A program made the position numbers and the translations under genes. Of a stretch of 9,090 nucleotides of DNA, positions 1-7,686 are shown piece by piece. The first letter of the stretch is position 1. Each line of letters begins with the position of its first letter. Source of the stretch: Planctomycetaceae bacterium (GTDB taxonomy: Bacteria > Planctomycetota > Planctomycetia > Pirellulales > Pirellulaceae). Below the pieces are notes generated by a model that saw nothing but the letters and a program-made list of their open reading frames with translations, did no database searches and had not been told where the DNA came from. The DNA is taken from positions 19,317 to 28,406 of the forward strand of contig PADE01000105.1 in NCBI GenBank assembly GCA_002702965.1, given 5' to 3'.

Positions 1-825
1 TACCGCCGCGTGCTCGGTAGCGCCGGCGGAGTAGCCGAGGAAATCACCGGCAAGGCGCTTAAGGGTCGACGTACGCGCGCCGTGCTGGCGACGAAAGTTG
101 GCGCCCCAGTTGGATCGGGCCCTCAGGATCGGGGCCTCTCGAAGACGCACGTCTTACAGCAGTTGGAACGTAGCTTGAAATTGCTGCAGACCGATTACAT
201 CGATCTGTACATCATCCACTGGCCGGACAAACACACACCCTTGGAAACAACTTTGGCGGCGATGGACGAGGCAGTTCGTCAGGGAAAGGTGCGTTACTTC
301 GGCGCGTCGAATCACGACGCGGGGCAGCTCTGTGAACTGCTCTGGTTAGCCGACCGATCGGGCGGCCCGCGGGTGGTGTCGTCGCAGATTCCCTACAGCA
401 TGCTTCGCCGCGAAATGCACTACGATTTGGAATTCTGCCAGCGTCACTCGGTCGGAGTTACCCCCTACCAGTCGCTGCAAGGTGGTCTGCTGACAGGCAA
501 ATACCGCCGCGACGCAGATCCACCCGAGGGCTCGCGGGCTGCGGAAAAGCCGCAGTGGGTCTGGGACCGCGACGCCGCGCTGTACGACCGGTTGGAGTCC
601 ATCGAGGGTCTGGCCGGTGAACTCGACGTGGCGACGGTCCAATACACGTTGGCGTGGACACTGGTCCAACCAGGGATGAGTTCGCTGGTCGTGGGCGCTA
701 AACGGATCGACCAGGTTACCGAGGCGCTCGGCGCGCTCGACGTGACGATTCCACCTGAGCATCTCAAACGTATCGATCAGATCTGCCCGCTTCCCTGGAG
801 GCAAGCCGATCCGATTCGGGGTTGA
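1..825 (+). CDS. Aldo/keto reductase, 5'-truncated by window edge
   Basis: Cytoplasmic NAD(P)H-dependent oxidoreductase of the aldo/keto reductase superfamily, a TIM barrel that interconverts carbonyls and alcohols; the substrate cannot be told. The frame is open from base 1, so the gene starts outside the window; the GTG at 10 is an internal codon. Of 274 visible residues, the stretch ATKVG holds the probable catalytic Lys (visible residue 32) and IIHWPD the catalytic His (73). The family's QxxYS-type segment, here QIPYSMLRRE, and the GLLTGKY signature follow, then a C-terminal barrel end resembling the cofactor-binding region (VVGAKR). The Tyr encoded by bases 1-3 may be the catalytic Tyr: in relatives it is followed by about ten residues, then GG and an acidic pair, as here. 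The catalytic Asp would lie just upstream, and roughly 50 N-terminal residues are missing. It lies 85 bases before the heme protein on the same strand and may share its transcript. The family call is firm; the subfamily is unknown. Confidence 0.93.
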   Translation, partial: YRRVLGSAGGVAEEITGKALKGRRTRAVLATKVGAPVGSGPQDRGLSKTHVLQQLERSLKLLQTDYIDLYIIHWPDKHTPLETTLAAMDEAVRQGKVRYFGASNHDAGQLCELLWLADRSGGPRVVSSQIPYSMLRREMHYDLEFCQRHSVGVTPYQSLQGGLLTGKYRRDADPPEGSRAAEKPQWVWDRDAALYDRLESIEGLAGELDVATVQYTLAWTLVQPGMSSLVVGAKRIDQVTEALGALDVTIPPEHLKRIDQICPLPWRQADPIRG

Positions 826-910
826 GAGCGCTCGGGCCCTTTCATTTGCTCGACGAAATACCTGCGCCGTGCAACTCGCCGAGTCTCAGAGGTTCTCTCG
901 GGAAATAACC

Positions 911-3900
911 ATGCGGATGCTCACACGCAGTTGTTGGACGCCAGTCTTGCTGTCTCTAGTGTTCGGTTGGGGAAACCGGATGGCCGCGATATCGGCGGCC
1001 GACAAACAGGGAAACGCGGCCTGGCAACTGGAAGAGGTCCCTGCCTCCTGGAAGCAGTTACCGAGTGGACGCTATGTCTCACGCGGCGGCTTTGCTTGGT
1101 TTCGGTGTCTCGTGCAGATTCCCGCGGATTGGGAAGGGGGACGCCTGGAGCTGTTTGCCGAGGCGGTCGACGATGCCCGCGAGATCTACTTTAACGGACA
1201 ACGGGTTGGTAGTCTGGGGACCTTTCCACCTGCATACCGCAGCGGTCTGGGACGCAGTGAGCGGTTTGCATTGCCGGCGAAGTTTGTTCTCTTTGGCCAG
1301 GACAATCTGGTAGCCGTCCGCATCCACCAAAATCAAAGTCGCTCTAATTTCAATGTGGCAGCGCCTGTCGTTTTTGGGGGCGATCAGGCTATTCGCCTGC
1401 ACGGAAAATGGGAAGCGACGCCCGGAGACAACCTCGCCTGGGCGCGGTTATCGGAGCGGTCGCGGATTCCCGCAGCGACACGATTCGGTCGCCGCGAAGA
1501 CGCTCGCAAAGTCATTCAATCGCTCAAGCGATTGAATCCGGAGGATCGACCGCTTTCCGTCGCGGAGTCGATGGAACGGATGGAAGTTCCTGACGATCTT
1601 GCCCTGGAACTGGCGGTGGGTGAACCCGCGGTGCGACAGCCGTTGTCGATGAAATGGGACGCGCGCGGCAGGCTGTGGGTGCTCCAGTACCTGCAGTATC
1701 CCGATCCCGCGGGCCTCAAGATGGTCAGTCGTGACAAGTACCTGCGTGCAGTCTACGACAAAGTGCCGCCCCCTCCCCCGCATCATTTTCCGGGCAGGGA
1801 CAAAGTGACCATTCACGAGGATACCGACGAGGACGGCCTCTACGATCGACACCTGACGTTTGTCGATGGATTGAGTCTGGCAACCTCGTTCGCCATCGGC
1901 CGGGGTGGCGTCTTCGTCCTGAACCCTCCTTACCTGCTGTTCTACCCGGACCGTGATCGTGACGACACGCCCGATTCGGATCCGCAGGTTTTGTTGGAGG
2001 GCTTCGGTCTTGAAGACTCGCACTCGATTGCCAACAGCCTGCAATGGGGGCCCGACGGGTGGCTTTACGGTTGCCAGGGTAGCACGGTCAGTGGCGCGAT
2101 CCGGAAGGCCGGATCCAAGGATCCTCCGGTCCGTTCTCTCGGGCAACTGATCTGGCGCTATCATCCAGAAACTCACCGTTATGAGATATTCGCCGAAGGC
2201 GGGGGGAACTCGTTCGGATTAGAGATCGATGCCAAAGGGCGCGTCTATTCGGGCCACAACGGCGGGAATACTCGCGGTTTCCACTACGTCCAAGGCGGCT
2301 ATTTTCAGAAAGGGTTTGGCAAGCACGGTCAGTTATCGAACCCCTATACGTTCGGTTACTTTCCCTGGATGACGCATCACTCGGTTCAGCGGTTTACGCA
2401 CGTTTTTGTGATTTACCAGGGCGGCGCTTTGCCGGCGGACTACCACGGCAGGCTGTTCGGTGTGGGACCGCTACAGGGTCACGTGGTGAACAGTCAGGTG
2501 GAACCACAGGGCTCTACATTCAAAACGCGCGACTTGGGTTATCCCTTGACCAGTCGCGATCCTTGGTTCCGTCCGGTAGACATCAAAGTCGGTCCGGACG
2601 GTGCGCTGTACGTTGCCGATTTGTACGAGCAGCGGATTGATCACGCGAGCCACTACCAGGGCCGCATTCACCGCCAGAGCGGCCGCATTTTCCGCTTGCG
2701 CGGAAAAACGAGAGAGCGGCCTTCGATTTCCCGGCTGGCGGGTCTCGCGTCGCGAGACCTGGTCCGAGTCCTCGAGGATGAACACCCCAATAAGTGGGTC
2801 CGGCAGACCGCGCTGCGGATGCTGGGAGACCGCCGGGATGGTTCGGTGGTCCCAGTCCTGCAGCAGATACTGGCCCGTCGCACGGGTCAGGCGGCGCTCG
2901 ATGCGCTATGGGCGCTTCATCTGTCGGGCGGATTGAACAGTGCCACGGCGCAGCGGTTGTTGGATCACGACGACCCGTACGTACGGTTGTGGACGGTTCG
3001 GCTACTGGCCGATGATGGGGTGGTCACAGCCGAAGAAGCGGGCCAGCTTCAAAAACGCGCCGCGGTTGAAGCGCATGTCGAGACCCGTAGCCAGTTGGCC
3101 AGTTCGGCTCGTCGGCTGCCCGCCTCACAGGGGTTACCGATCGTGCGGCAGCTCGCAGCGCGAAGCGCTGACGTGGAGGATGCCCATGTGCCACTGTTAT
3201 TGTGGTGGGCGATTGAAACGCACGCCGAGGCACATCGCGAGCTTGTGTTAGAGCTCTTTCGAGATCCGGATTTCTGGAATCAACCACTCGTAGAAAAACA
3301 CCTTCTGGAGCGCCTCATGCGGCGTTACGCTCAGGCCGGTAAACGCGCCGATCTGTTAACTTGCGCCCGCTTGCTGCGTATGGCGCCAGGGCAGGCGTCG
3401 GTGAAACGTCTGTTGGCTGCGCTGGAAACCGCGTTGCAGGGACGATCGCTTGGAGGATGGCCGCCCGAACTCGTGGACGCGGTGATCAAGGCCGGGGGGG
3501 GCTCGTTGGGATTGCGGGTGCGACAGAGAAATCCGCAAGCGATTGAGGACGCCCTGGGACAGATTGCCAACTCGCAATCGCCCCTGGACCAGCGGCGCGA
3601 ACTCGTGGCGATCTTGGGCGAGATTCGTCTTCCACGAGCCGAGGCGCTTCTCTTAGAGCTTGTCGGTGGGGATCACGATCCATCGCTAAGAGTCGCGGCG
3701 CTCTCAGCGCTGCAGACATTCCGAGCGCCTCGCATCGGTGAACGGATCGTCGCCTTGTACAACGGCTTGCCGGCGGAGGTCCGATCCGCATCCCAGACGT
3801 TGCTGAGTAGTCGCGAGGTGTGGGCTCTGGAGTTGCTCCAAGCGGTTGAGGCAGAGCGGATCGAACCGGCGGCGATTCCCGTGGCGGTGGTACGCAAGAT

Positions 3901-4441
3901 CTTGTTACACGAGGATCCACAGATCCGGTCGCTGGTCACAAAGCACTTTGGCCAGGTACAGGGCGCAACCACGGCCGAAATGCTGGAGGAGATCAAACGA
4001 CTTACCAACGTTATCAGTACGGGTTCGGGTGTTCCCCACAACGGCAAGAAGCTGTACATGGAAAACTGTGGGAAATGTCACAAGCTGTTCGCCGCCGGCG
4101 GGGAGATTGGACCGAACTTGACTTCCTTCCAACGTCACGATTTGCGGCGATTGCTAGTGAACGTGGTCAATCCCAGCCTCGAGATCCGCGAGGGCTACGA
4201 GAATTACCGCGTGATCACCGAGGACGGTAGAGTGCTGACGGGCTTCATCGTTGACCAGGATAATCAGCTGGTGGTATTGCGTGGGGCGGATGGGCAGAGC
4301 GTGATCCTACAGCGCGCAGCGATCGAGCAGCTGGCGGCGACCAAGCAGTCGCTGATGCCAGAACAGATTTTGAAACGCCTGGATGATCAGCAGACTCGTG
4401 ACCTGTTTGCCTTCCTGCGATCCTCCCAGCCAGTACCCTGA
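911..4441 (+). CDS. Exported PVC-type multidomain heme-binding protein (propeller, HEAT-like, CxxCH)
   Basis: Large secreted or periplasmic protein of 1176 residues, thought to act as a dehydrogenase or electron-transfer protein; the substrate is unknown. I chose ATG 911, not GTG 869, because it places a signal peptide at the N-terminus: Arg residues, the hydrophobic run VLLSLVFGWG, then a small-residue cleavage region near AAISA. Domains in order: a beta-sandwich, galactose-binding-like region (about 40-175, with a YFNGQRVG turn); a beta-propeller 'membrane-bound dehydrogenase' region (about 215-605) containing the motif PPPPPHH (286-292), two Asp-rich loops (304-312 and 347-357) and GFGLEDSHS (364-372); HEAT/ARM-like helical repeats (about 610-1010); and a C-terminal heme domain with C1053-x2-C1056-H1057 and a candidate axial Met1149 in SLMPEQ. 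This order matches the Pirellula/Verrucomicrobium families I know as TIGR02604 plus TIGR02603. A weak GGGA lies about eight bases before the start. It converges with the phosphoesterase gene across 38 bases that hold no clear terminator. Confidence 0.95.
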   Translation: MRMLTRSCWTPVLLSLVFGWGNRMAAISAADKQGNAAWQLEEVPASWKQLPSGRYVSRGGFAWFRCLVQIPADWEGGRLELFAEAVDDAREIYFNGQRVGSLGTFPPAYRSGLGRSERFALPAKFVLFGQDNLVAVRIHQNQSRSNFNVAAPVVFGGDQAIRLHGKWEATPGDNLAWARLSERSRIPAATRFGRREDARKVIQSLKRLNPEDRPLSVAESMERMEVPDDLALELAVGEPAVRQPLSMKWDARGRLWVLQYLQYPDPAGLKMVSRDKYLRAVYDKVPPPPPHHFPGRDKVTIHEDTDEDGLYDRHLTFVDGLSLATSFAIGRGGVFVLNPPYLLFYPDRDRDDTPDSDPQVLLEGFGLEDSHSIANSLQWGPDGWLYGCQGSTVSGAIRKAGSKDPPVRSLGQLIWRYHPETHRYEIFAEGGGNSFGLEIDAKGRVYSGHNGGNTRGFHYVQGGYFQKGFGKHGQLSNPYTFGYFPWMTHHSVQRFTHVFVIYQGGALPADYHGRLFGVGPLQGHVVNSQVEPQGSTFKTRDLGYPLTSRDPWFRPVDIKVGPDGALYVADLYEQRIDHASHYQGRIHRQSGRIFRLRGKTRERPSISRLAGLASRDLVRVLEDEHPNKWVRQTALRMLGDRRDGSVVPVLQQILARRTGQAALDALWALHLSGGLNSATAQRLLDHDDPYVRLWTVRLLADDGVVTAEEAGQLQKRAAVEAHVETRSQLASSARRLPASQGLPIVRQLAARSADVEDAHVPLLLWWAIETHAEAHRELVLELFRDPDFWNQPLVEKHLLERLMRRYAQAGKRADLLTCARLLRMAPGQASVKRLLAALETALQGRSLGGWPPELVDAVIKAGGGSLGLRVRQRNPQAIEDALGQIANSQSPLDQRRELVAILGEIRLPRAEALLLELVGGDHDPSLRVAALSALQTFRAPRIGERIVALYNGLPAEVRSASQTLLSSREVWALELLQAVEAERIEPAAIPVAVVRKILLHEDPQIRSLVTKHFGQVQGATTAEMLEEIKRLTNVISTGSGVPHNGKKLYMENCGKCHKLFAAGGEIGPNLTSFQRHDLRRLLVNVVNPSLEIREGYENYRVITEDGRVLTGFIVDQDNQLVVLRGADGQSVILQRAAIEQLAATKQSLMPEQILKRLDDQQTRDLFAFLRSSQPVP

Positions 4442-4479
4442 CCTGATGTCATCGGTGACGGGGCGCGAAACGCAAAGGG

Positions 4480-5673
4480 TCAATCGGTTCGCAACACCAG
4501 CCGGGTCACTTCGGGAAGGCAGTTCAAGCGGATGGGAAACAGCCCTGACACGCCGCGACTGACATGCAGTAATGTCGGTGGTTCGAAGAACGTCCCGCTG
4601 GCGTATTTGACGCCCAATCGACTGGGCACGATGACCGGACCCCACAGGGGAAAGCGGATTTGACCGCCGTGTGTATGTCCCGCCAGCATCAGGTCGAACC
4701 CCTGTTGGCGGGCCCAACCCAGTTGATCCGGCGTGTGCGCCAGCAGCACCGAAACATCGGCCGCCGCCAACGCACTTTCGTCGGGTGTTGCGTTCGCGGC
4801 TTGCGGAAACCAGGGTAGCTCGTTGCCCGCCAGGAGGATGGTACGGCCCTTGATTTGGAGGCCATGGAGGCGGGTACCCAAGTCGACGGCACCTCCCTCG
4901 GTCAAGATCTGACGCAGCCGACTGGCATCGCCGAGCTTGGTGTCATGGTTGCCCAGCACAAAGAACCGGCCGTAGCGGCTCGTTAAAAGATTGAGTGTCG
5001 TGTCGATCCAGTCCAGACAGCTTGGCCGATCCACCAGGTCTCCGGTGACCGCCACCAGGTCCGCATCGAGGGCGTTGGTCTGCTGGATGACCTGTTCGAA
5101 GAATACCCGGGGCATCTTTCCGTCAAAATGAAGGTCCGAAATGTGAGCGATCGTCAGACCGTCGAGTTCGCGGGGGAGTCGAGGCAGCCGTAGTTGTTTC
5201 TCGGTAATCTGTAACTGCGTTACCTGGTTGCCCGGAATCTGAAGGAACCAGGGACCTCTACCTGGGAATAGTCTAGGCTGTCCGGGCGGATGTCCCAGGT
5301 CGAGGGTCTGCGTTCCTAAGAGCGTGAGTCGACCGCGGTCCGGCTTTCGCAACCACCTCAGCAACCACCCCACAACGGCGCACAGAGAGACCAACTGCTC
5401 ACTGCCCACAATCAGCCGAACGAACAGCGGATGTTCACTCGCCGACCAGCCAAGCAGGATCCCCGTTCCACTCATCACCGCGTAGGCACACCAGGCCAGG
5501 GGGATGCCCGCCGTGGCGGCGATGATCACCCAACTCAATTGCCTCACCCGGTGGTGTTGTTGCACGCGGGCATGGACTTGGTTGTAGGTGAGGGTGCCCA
5601 GCGCCACGTGACCGATGAATGCCGAGGCGGTCGCCAGGACCGCGGAGGGCGAAAAATCGAGAGGCTCAACCAT
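4480..5673 (-). CDS. Membrane-anchored metallophosphoesterase (YkuE/YaeI-like)
   Basis: Calcineurin-like, dinuclear-metal phosphoesterase of 397 residues. The metal-binding motifs occur in the standard order: ISDLHF (D180, H182), GDLVDR (D212), GNHD (241-244), LLAHTP (H313) and GHTHGG (332-337). All expected ligands are present, so the enzyme should be active. The N-terminal part has about three hydrophobic segments (roughly 11-29, 48-75 and 87-106) that should anchor it in the cytoplasmic membrane, followed by a linker to about residue 165. Related YkuE/YaeI proteins act near the membrane, and some cleave lipid-linked phosphates; that role here is inference. The ATG at 5673-5671 begins the hydrophobic region directly. 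The bases just upstream are pyrimidine-rich on the coding strand and show no Shine-Dalgarno sequence. It is transcribed alone, divergent from the VOC gene and convergent with the heme protein gene. The family is certain; the substrate is not. Confidence 0.95.
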   Translation of the reverse strand: MVEPLDFSPSAVLATASAFIGHVALGTLTYNQVHARVQQHHRVRQLSWVIIAATAGIPLAWCAYAVMSGTGILLGWSASEHPLFVRLIVGSEQLVSLCAVVGWLLRWLRKPDRGRLTLLGTQTLDLGHPPGQPRLFPGRGPWFLQIPGNQVTQLQITEKQLRLPRLPRELDGLTIAHISDLHFDGKMPRVFFEQVIQQTNALDADLVAVTGDLVDRPSCLDWIDTTLNLLTSRYGRFFVLGNHDTKLGDASRLRQILTEGGAVDLGTRLHGLQIKGRTILLAGNELPWFPQAANATPDESALAAADVSVLLAHTPDQLGWARQQGFDLMLAGHTHGGQIRFPLWGPVIVPSRLGVKYASGTFFEPPTLLHVSRGVSGLFPIRLNCLPEVTRLVLRTD

Positions 5674-6039
5674 GGAAGGGGTGCACCGGGGGTTGGGGCA
5701 CGTAGGGCGGTCAGCGCCGAATCTGCCAGGCAGCGCCCGGATCCGCGGTGTGCTTTGCCCGCAGGCGGCCTAAACTAACAGGATCGGCGGGGCTCTGTAA
5801 ACGGAGAGTTGTTCCGCGACCGGTCGGTCCGCACCCGGCCGATTGGTCACACCACGATGACTTACGGCGGCCCACATTGGATATACTGGATCTTGCCGGG
5901 TGAGGATTGTGGGAGCCGTTTGGTTCTCCGTCGCGCGGAATCGGTGGGGCGGTCCTGTGGCCGCCGCGGTTGTGTGACGAACCCCCAGCGGACCGCTTCG
6001 CGCCTCTCCCCTGTGGTGCACCGAGTCCAGGAGAACGCC
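5674..6039. other. Divergent intergenic region, 366 bases, no gene recognised
   Basis: This gap separates the starts of the leftward phosphoesterase and the rightward VOC gene, so it should carry promoters for both. A TATACT hexamer at 5882-5887 could be a rightward -10 box, but no good -35 match sits 16-18 bases upstream (TTACGG at 5862-5867 is only 14 away), so I do not call a promoter. The rightward frame is open from 5809 into the VOC gene, but its Arg-rich translation resembles no domain, and the VOC fold begins right after the ATG at 6040. A leftward frame also spans the gap and runs antisense through the VOC gene; it looks like a GC-rich shadow. I see no tRNA, hairpin terminator or repeat. 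Confidence 0.6.
6029..6033 (+). promoter_or_regulatory. Shine-Dalgarno site for the VOC gene
   Basis: AGGAG lies six bases before ATG 6040. It decides the start of the VOC gene over the upstream in-frame ATGs, and is the clearest ribosome binding site in the window. Confidence 0.7.
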
Positions 6040-6477
6040 ATGGCGGTTATCGGGTTTCACCATACTGGCGTGACGGTCCAAGACATGGACCGGATGGTCC
6101 GTTTTTATACCGAGGAACTGGGGCTCGAAGTGTTTCACGATCTCGAATCGATTGCCCCAACGGAAGGCGACCACACGGCGATCCCAGGTGCGAGACGACG
6201 GCTCGTTTTTGTGGGCTTTCCCGGAGACCATCAGATCGAACTCGTGCAATATCTCGATCCTCCCGCGACAGAGGGCCATCTCGACCGTCATCAGCTCGGA
6301 TCGACGCACGTCTGTTTTCGCGTCGATGATCTTGCGGAAACCTGTGAGGTGTTGCACAAAAGGGGGGTCGACTTTCTGACCGAGCCGAAATTCCGTGAGA
6401 TCGATGGGCGTCGGATCGGTGTGGTTTATGCGCAGGATCCGGAAGCAAACTGGATTGAGTTTATCGAAGGCCTGTAG
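6040..6477 (+). CDS. VOC-family (glyoxalase/dioxygenase-fold) protein
   Basis: Small cytoplasmic enzyme of 145 residues with the vicinal oxygen chelate fold: two beta-alpha-beta-beta-beta units that bind one divalent metal. The first unit starts at FHHTGVTVQDMD and the second at STHVCFRVDDL. Likely metal ligands are H8, E67 (in IELVQY), H90 and E140 (in WIEFIE), a full set with family-like spacing. The length suits glyoxalase I-like and methylmalonyl-CoA epimerase-like members, but the segments between ligands do not let me choose a substrate; a generic glyoxalase/bleomycin-resistance/dioxygenase label is safest. ATG 6040 was chosen over earlier in-frame codons because a good Shine-Dalgarno site precedes it and the fold begins at once. 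RsgA follows 34 bases downstream on the same strand, so the two are probably co-transcribed. Confidence 0.9.
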   Translation: MAVIGFHHTGVTVQDMDRMVRFYTEELGLEVFHDLESIAPTEGDHTAIPGARRRLVFVGFPGDHQIELVQYLDPPATEGHLDRHQLGSTHVCFRVDDLAETCEVLHKRGVDFLTEPKFREIDGRRIGVVYAQDPEANWIEFIEGL

Positions 6478-6511
6478 GGCGTTTCGGCAGGGAGATAGCG
6501 ACCGCATAACG

Positions 6512-7654
6512 ATGAACAAACGTCCCGACAAGACGAATAAGATCCGCACGGATCTGCGGAAGAAACACCAGACGCGAACGCGGCAGCGAGATCTCACACG
6601 GGACTACCATCAGCACGGATTTGAAGAACAGGATTTGGCGTACACCGAACGTGTTAGTGGAAAAGGCGAATTGACGCGCCGCCGAACCGTGACGGGAACG
6701 CAGTCCGACGGGGAGGAAACAGGATTTGTCGTACTTCCCGACGTAGACGAATCGGTTTGTTCGCGAGGGAGGGTGCTGGCCGTACACGGCTTGGTCAGCC
6801 ATGTCCAGGCGGAAGACGGTGACGTCTTTCAATGTGTTACGCGCGGCTTGCTGAAGACGCTTAACACGGATCAACGCCACATCGTGGCGGCGGGTGACCG
6901 AGTCTGGTTCCGTCCGGGCGCAGATCGCTCGGGCTGGATCGAGCGCGTCGAACCGCGTGTTGGAATCTTGAGCCGTACCAGTCGCGGGCGCCAGCATATC
7001 CTGGTCACGAACGTCGATCAGATATTGATTGTCGCCAGCGTCGCCGAACCCGTCCTCAAACCCAACTTGATCGACCGCTTTTTGGTGACCGCAGAGAAAA
7101 CACATATCGGTGCCGTAATCTGCCTGAACAAGGTAGACCTCGTTGATCCCGCCGATCTGCAACCCCTCGCAGGTGTGTTTGGCCAAATGGGGTATCCTGT
7201 TGTTTTCACGTCGGTGACCGCCGGATTCGGGTTGGATCGAGTTCGTAAATTGCTATGCGACAAAGAGACCGTGGTTGCGGGTCAGAGTGGAGTTGGCAAG
7301 AGTTCGCTGCTCAACGCTATCGAGCCCGGTTTGGACTTGGCGGTCCGTGAGGTCAGCACCGATAACGAAAAAGGACGGCACACAACGACCACGAGCCGCT
7401 TGCTCCCGCTGCGCCATGGCGGTTACGTTGTCGATACACCCGGGATTCGCCAGTTCCAGTTGTGGGATGTGATCGCCGTCGAGGTTGCTGGTTTTTTTCG
7501 CGATCTTCGCCCATACGTCAGCCACTGCCGCTATCCGGATTGCACTCACACGCACGAAGCTGATTGCGCTGTGAAGGATGCGGTTGCCGATGGACACCTC
7601 GACGTGCGGCGTTACGAGAGCTATACCCGGCTGTACGATGGCGACTCGGTGTGA
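6512..7654 (+). CDS. rsgA: Ribosome small subunit-dependent GTPase RsgA (YjeQ)
   Basis: Circularly permuted GTPase that binds the 30S subunit late in its assembly and releases maturation factors on GTP hydrolysis. The protein has 380 residues, somewhat longer than the roughly 350 of the E. coli protein. A highly basic N-terminus (about 1-30) and a linker lead to an OB-fold (about 85-150, SHVQAEDGDVFQC). The GTPase motifs come in the diagnostic permuted order: G4 NKVD (206-209), G1 GQSGVGKSS (257-265), G2 around GRHTTTT (288-294) and G3 DTPG (308-311). The C-terminal zinc site is intact as C339-x4-C344-x-H346-x5-C352. ATG 6512 was chosen because the basic, Lys/Arg-rich RsgA-like N-terminus begins there; the in-frame ATG at 6395 would overlap the VOC gene and add unrelated residues. 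An AGGGAG at 6489-6494 is too distant to be a normal Shine-Dalgarno site. It probably sits in an operon with the VOC gene. Confidence 0.97.
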   Translation: MNKRPDKTNKIRTDLRKKHQTRTRQRDLTRDYHQHGFEEQDLAYTERVSGKGELTRRRTVTGTQSDGEETGFVVLPDVDESVCSRGRVLAVHGLVSHVQAEDGDVFQCVTRGLLKTLNTDQRHIVAAGDRVWFRPGADRSGWIERVEPRVGILSRTSRGRQHILVTNVDQILIVASVAEPVLKPNLIDRFLVTAEKTHIGAVICLNKVDLVDPADLQPLAGVFGQMGYPVVFTSVTAGFGLDRVRKLLCDKETVVAGQSGVGKSSLLNAIEPGLDLAVREVSTDNEKGRHTTTTSRLLPLRHGGYVVDTPGIRQFQLWDVIAVEVAGFFRDLRPYVSHCRYPDCTHTHEADCAVKDAVADGHLDVRRYESYTRLYDGDSV

Positions 7655-7686
7655 ATCGGCCCCGGTCCCGTTTGATCTCGCTACGT

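Noticed and set aside
869..910. GTG start 14 codons upstream for the heme protein
   Set aside because: It would put a polar, charged stretch before the signal peptide; ATG 911 gives a normal exported N-terminus.
1448..2176. Leftward 242-codon frame opposite the heme protein gene
   Set aside because: It lies wholly antisense to the conserved propeller domain, and its translation has no recognisable domain; long antisense frames are common in GC-rich coding DNA.
4448..4459. Short inverted repeat GTCA-TCGG-TGAC between the convergent genes, considered as a terminator
   Set aside because: The stem is only four base pairs and no T-run follows on either strand.
5862..5887. TTACGG/TATACT pair considered as a sigma70-type promoter
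   Set aside because: The 14-base spacer is too short and the -35 match is poor; only the -10-like hexamer is notable.
5809..6039. 77-codon N-terminal extension of the VOC protein
   Set aside because: It is Arg-rich and domainless, whereas a good Shine-Dalgarno site and the start of the fold sit at 6040.
5770..6597. Leftward 275-codon frame across the divergent gap and the VOC gene
   Set aside because: It is antisense to a VOC protein with all expected metal ligands, and its own translation shows no domain or sensible start context.
6461..7186. Leftward 241-codon frame opposite rsgA
   Set aside because: It is antisense to the conserved OB-fold and G4 region of RsgA and has no motif of its own.
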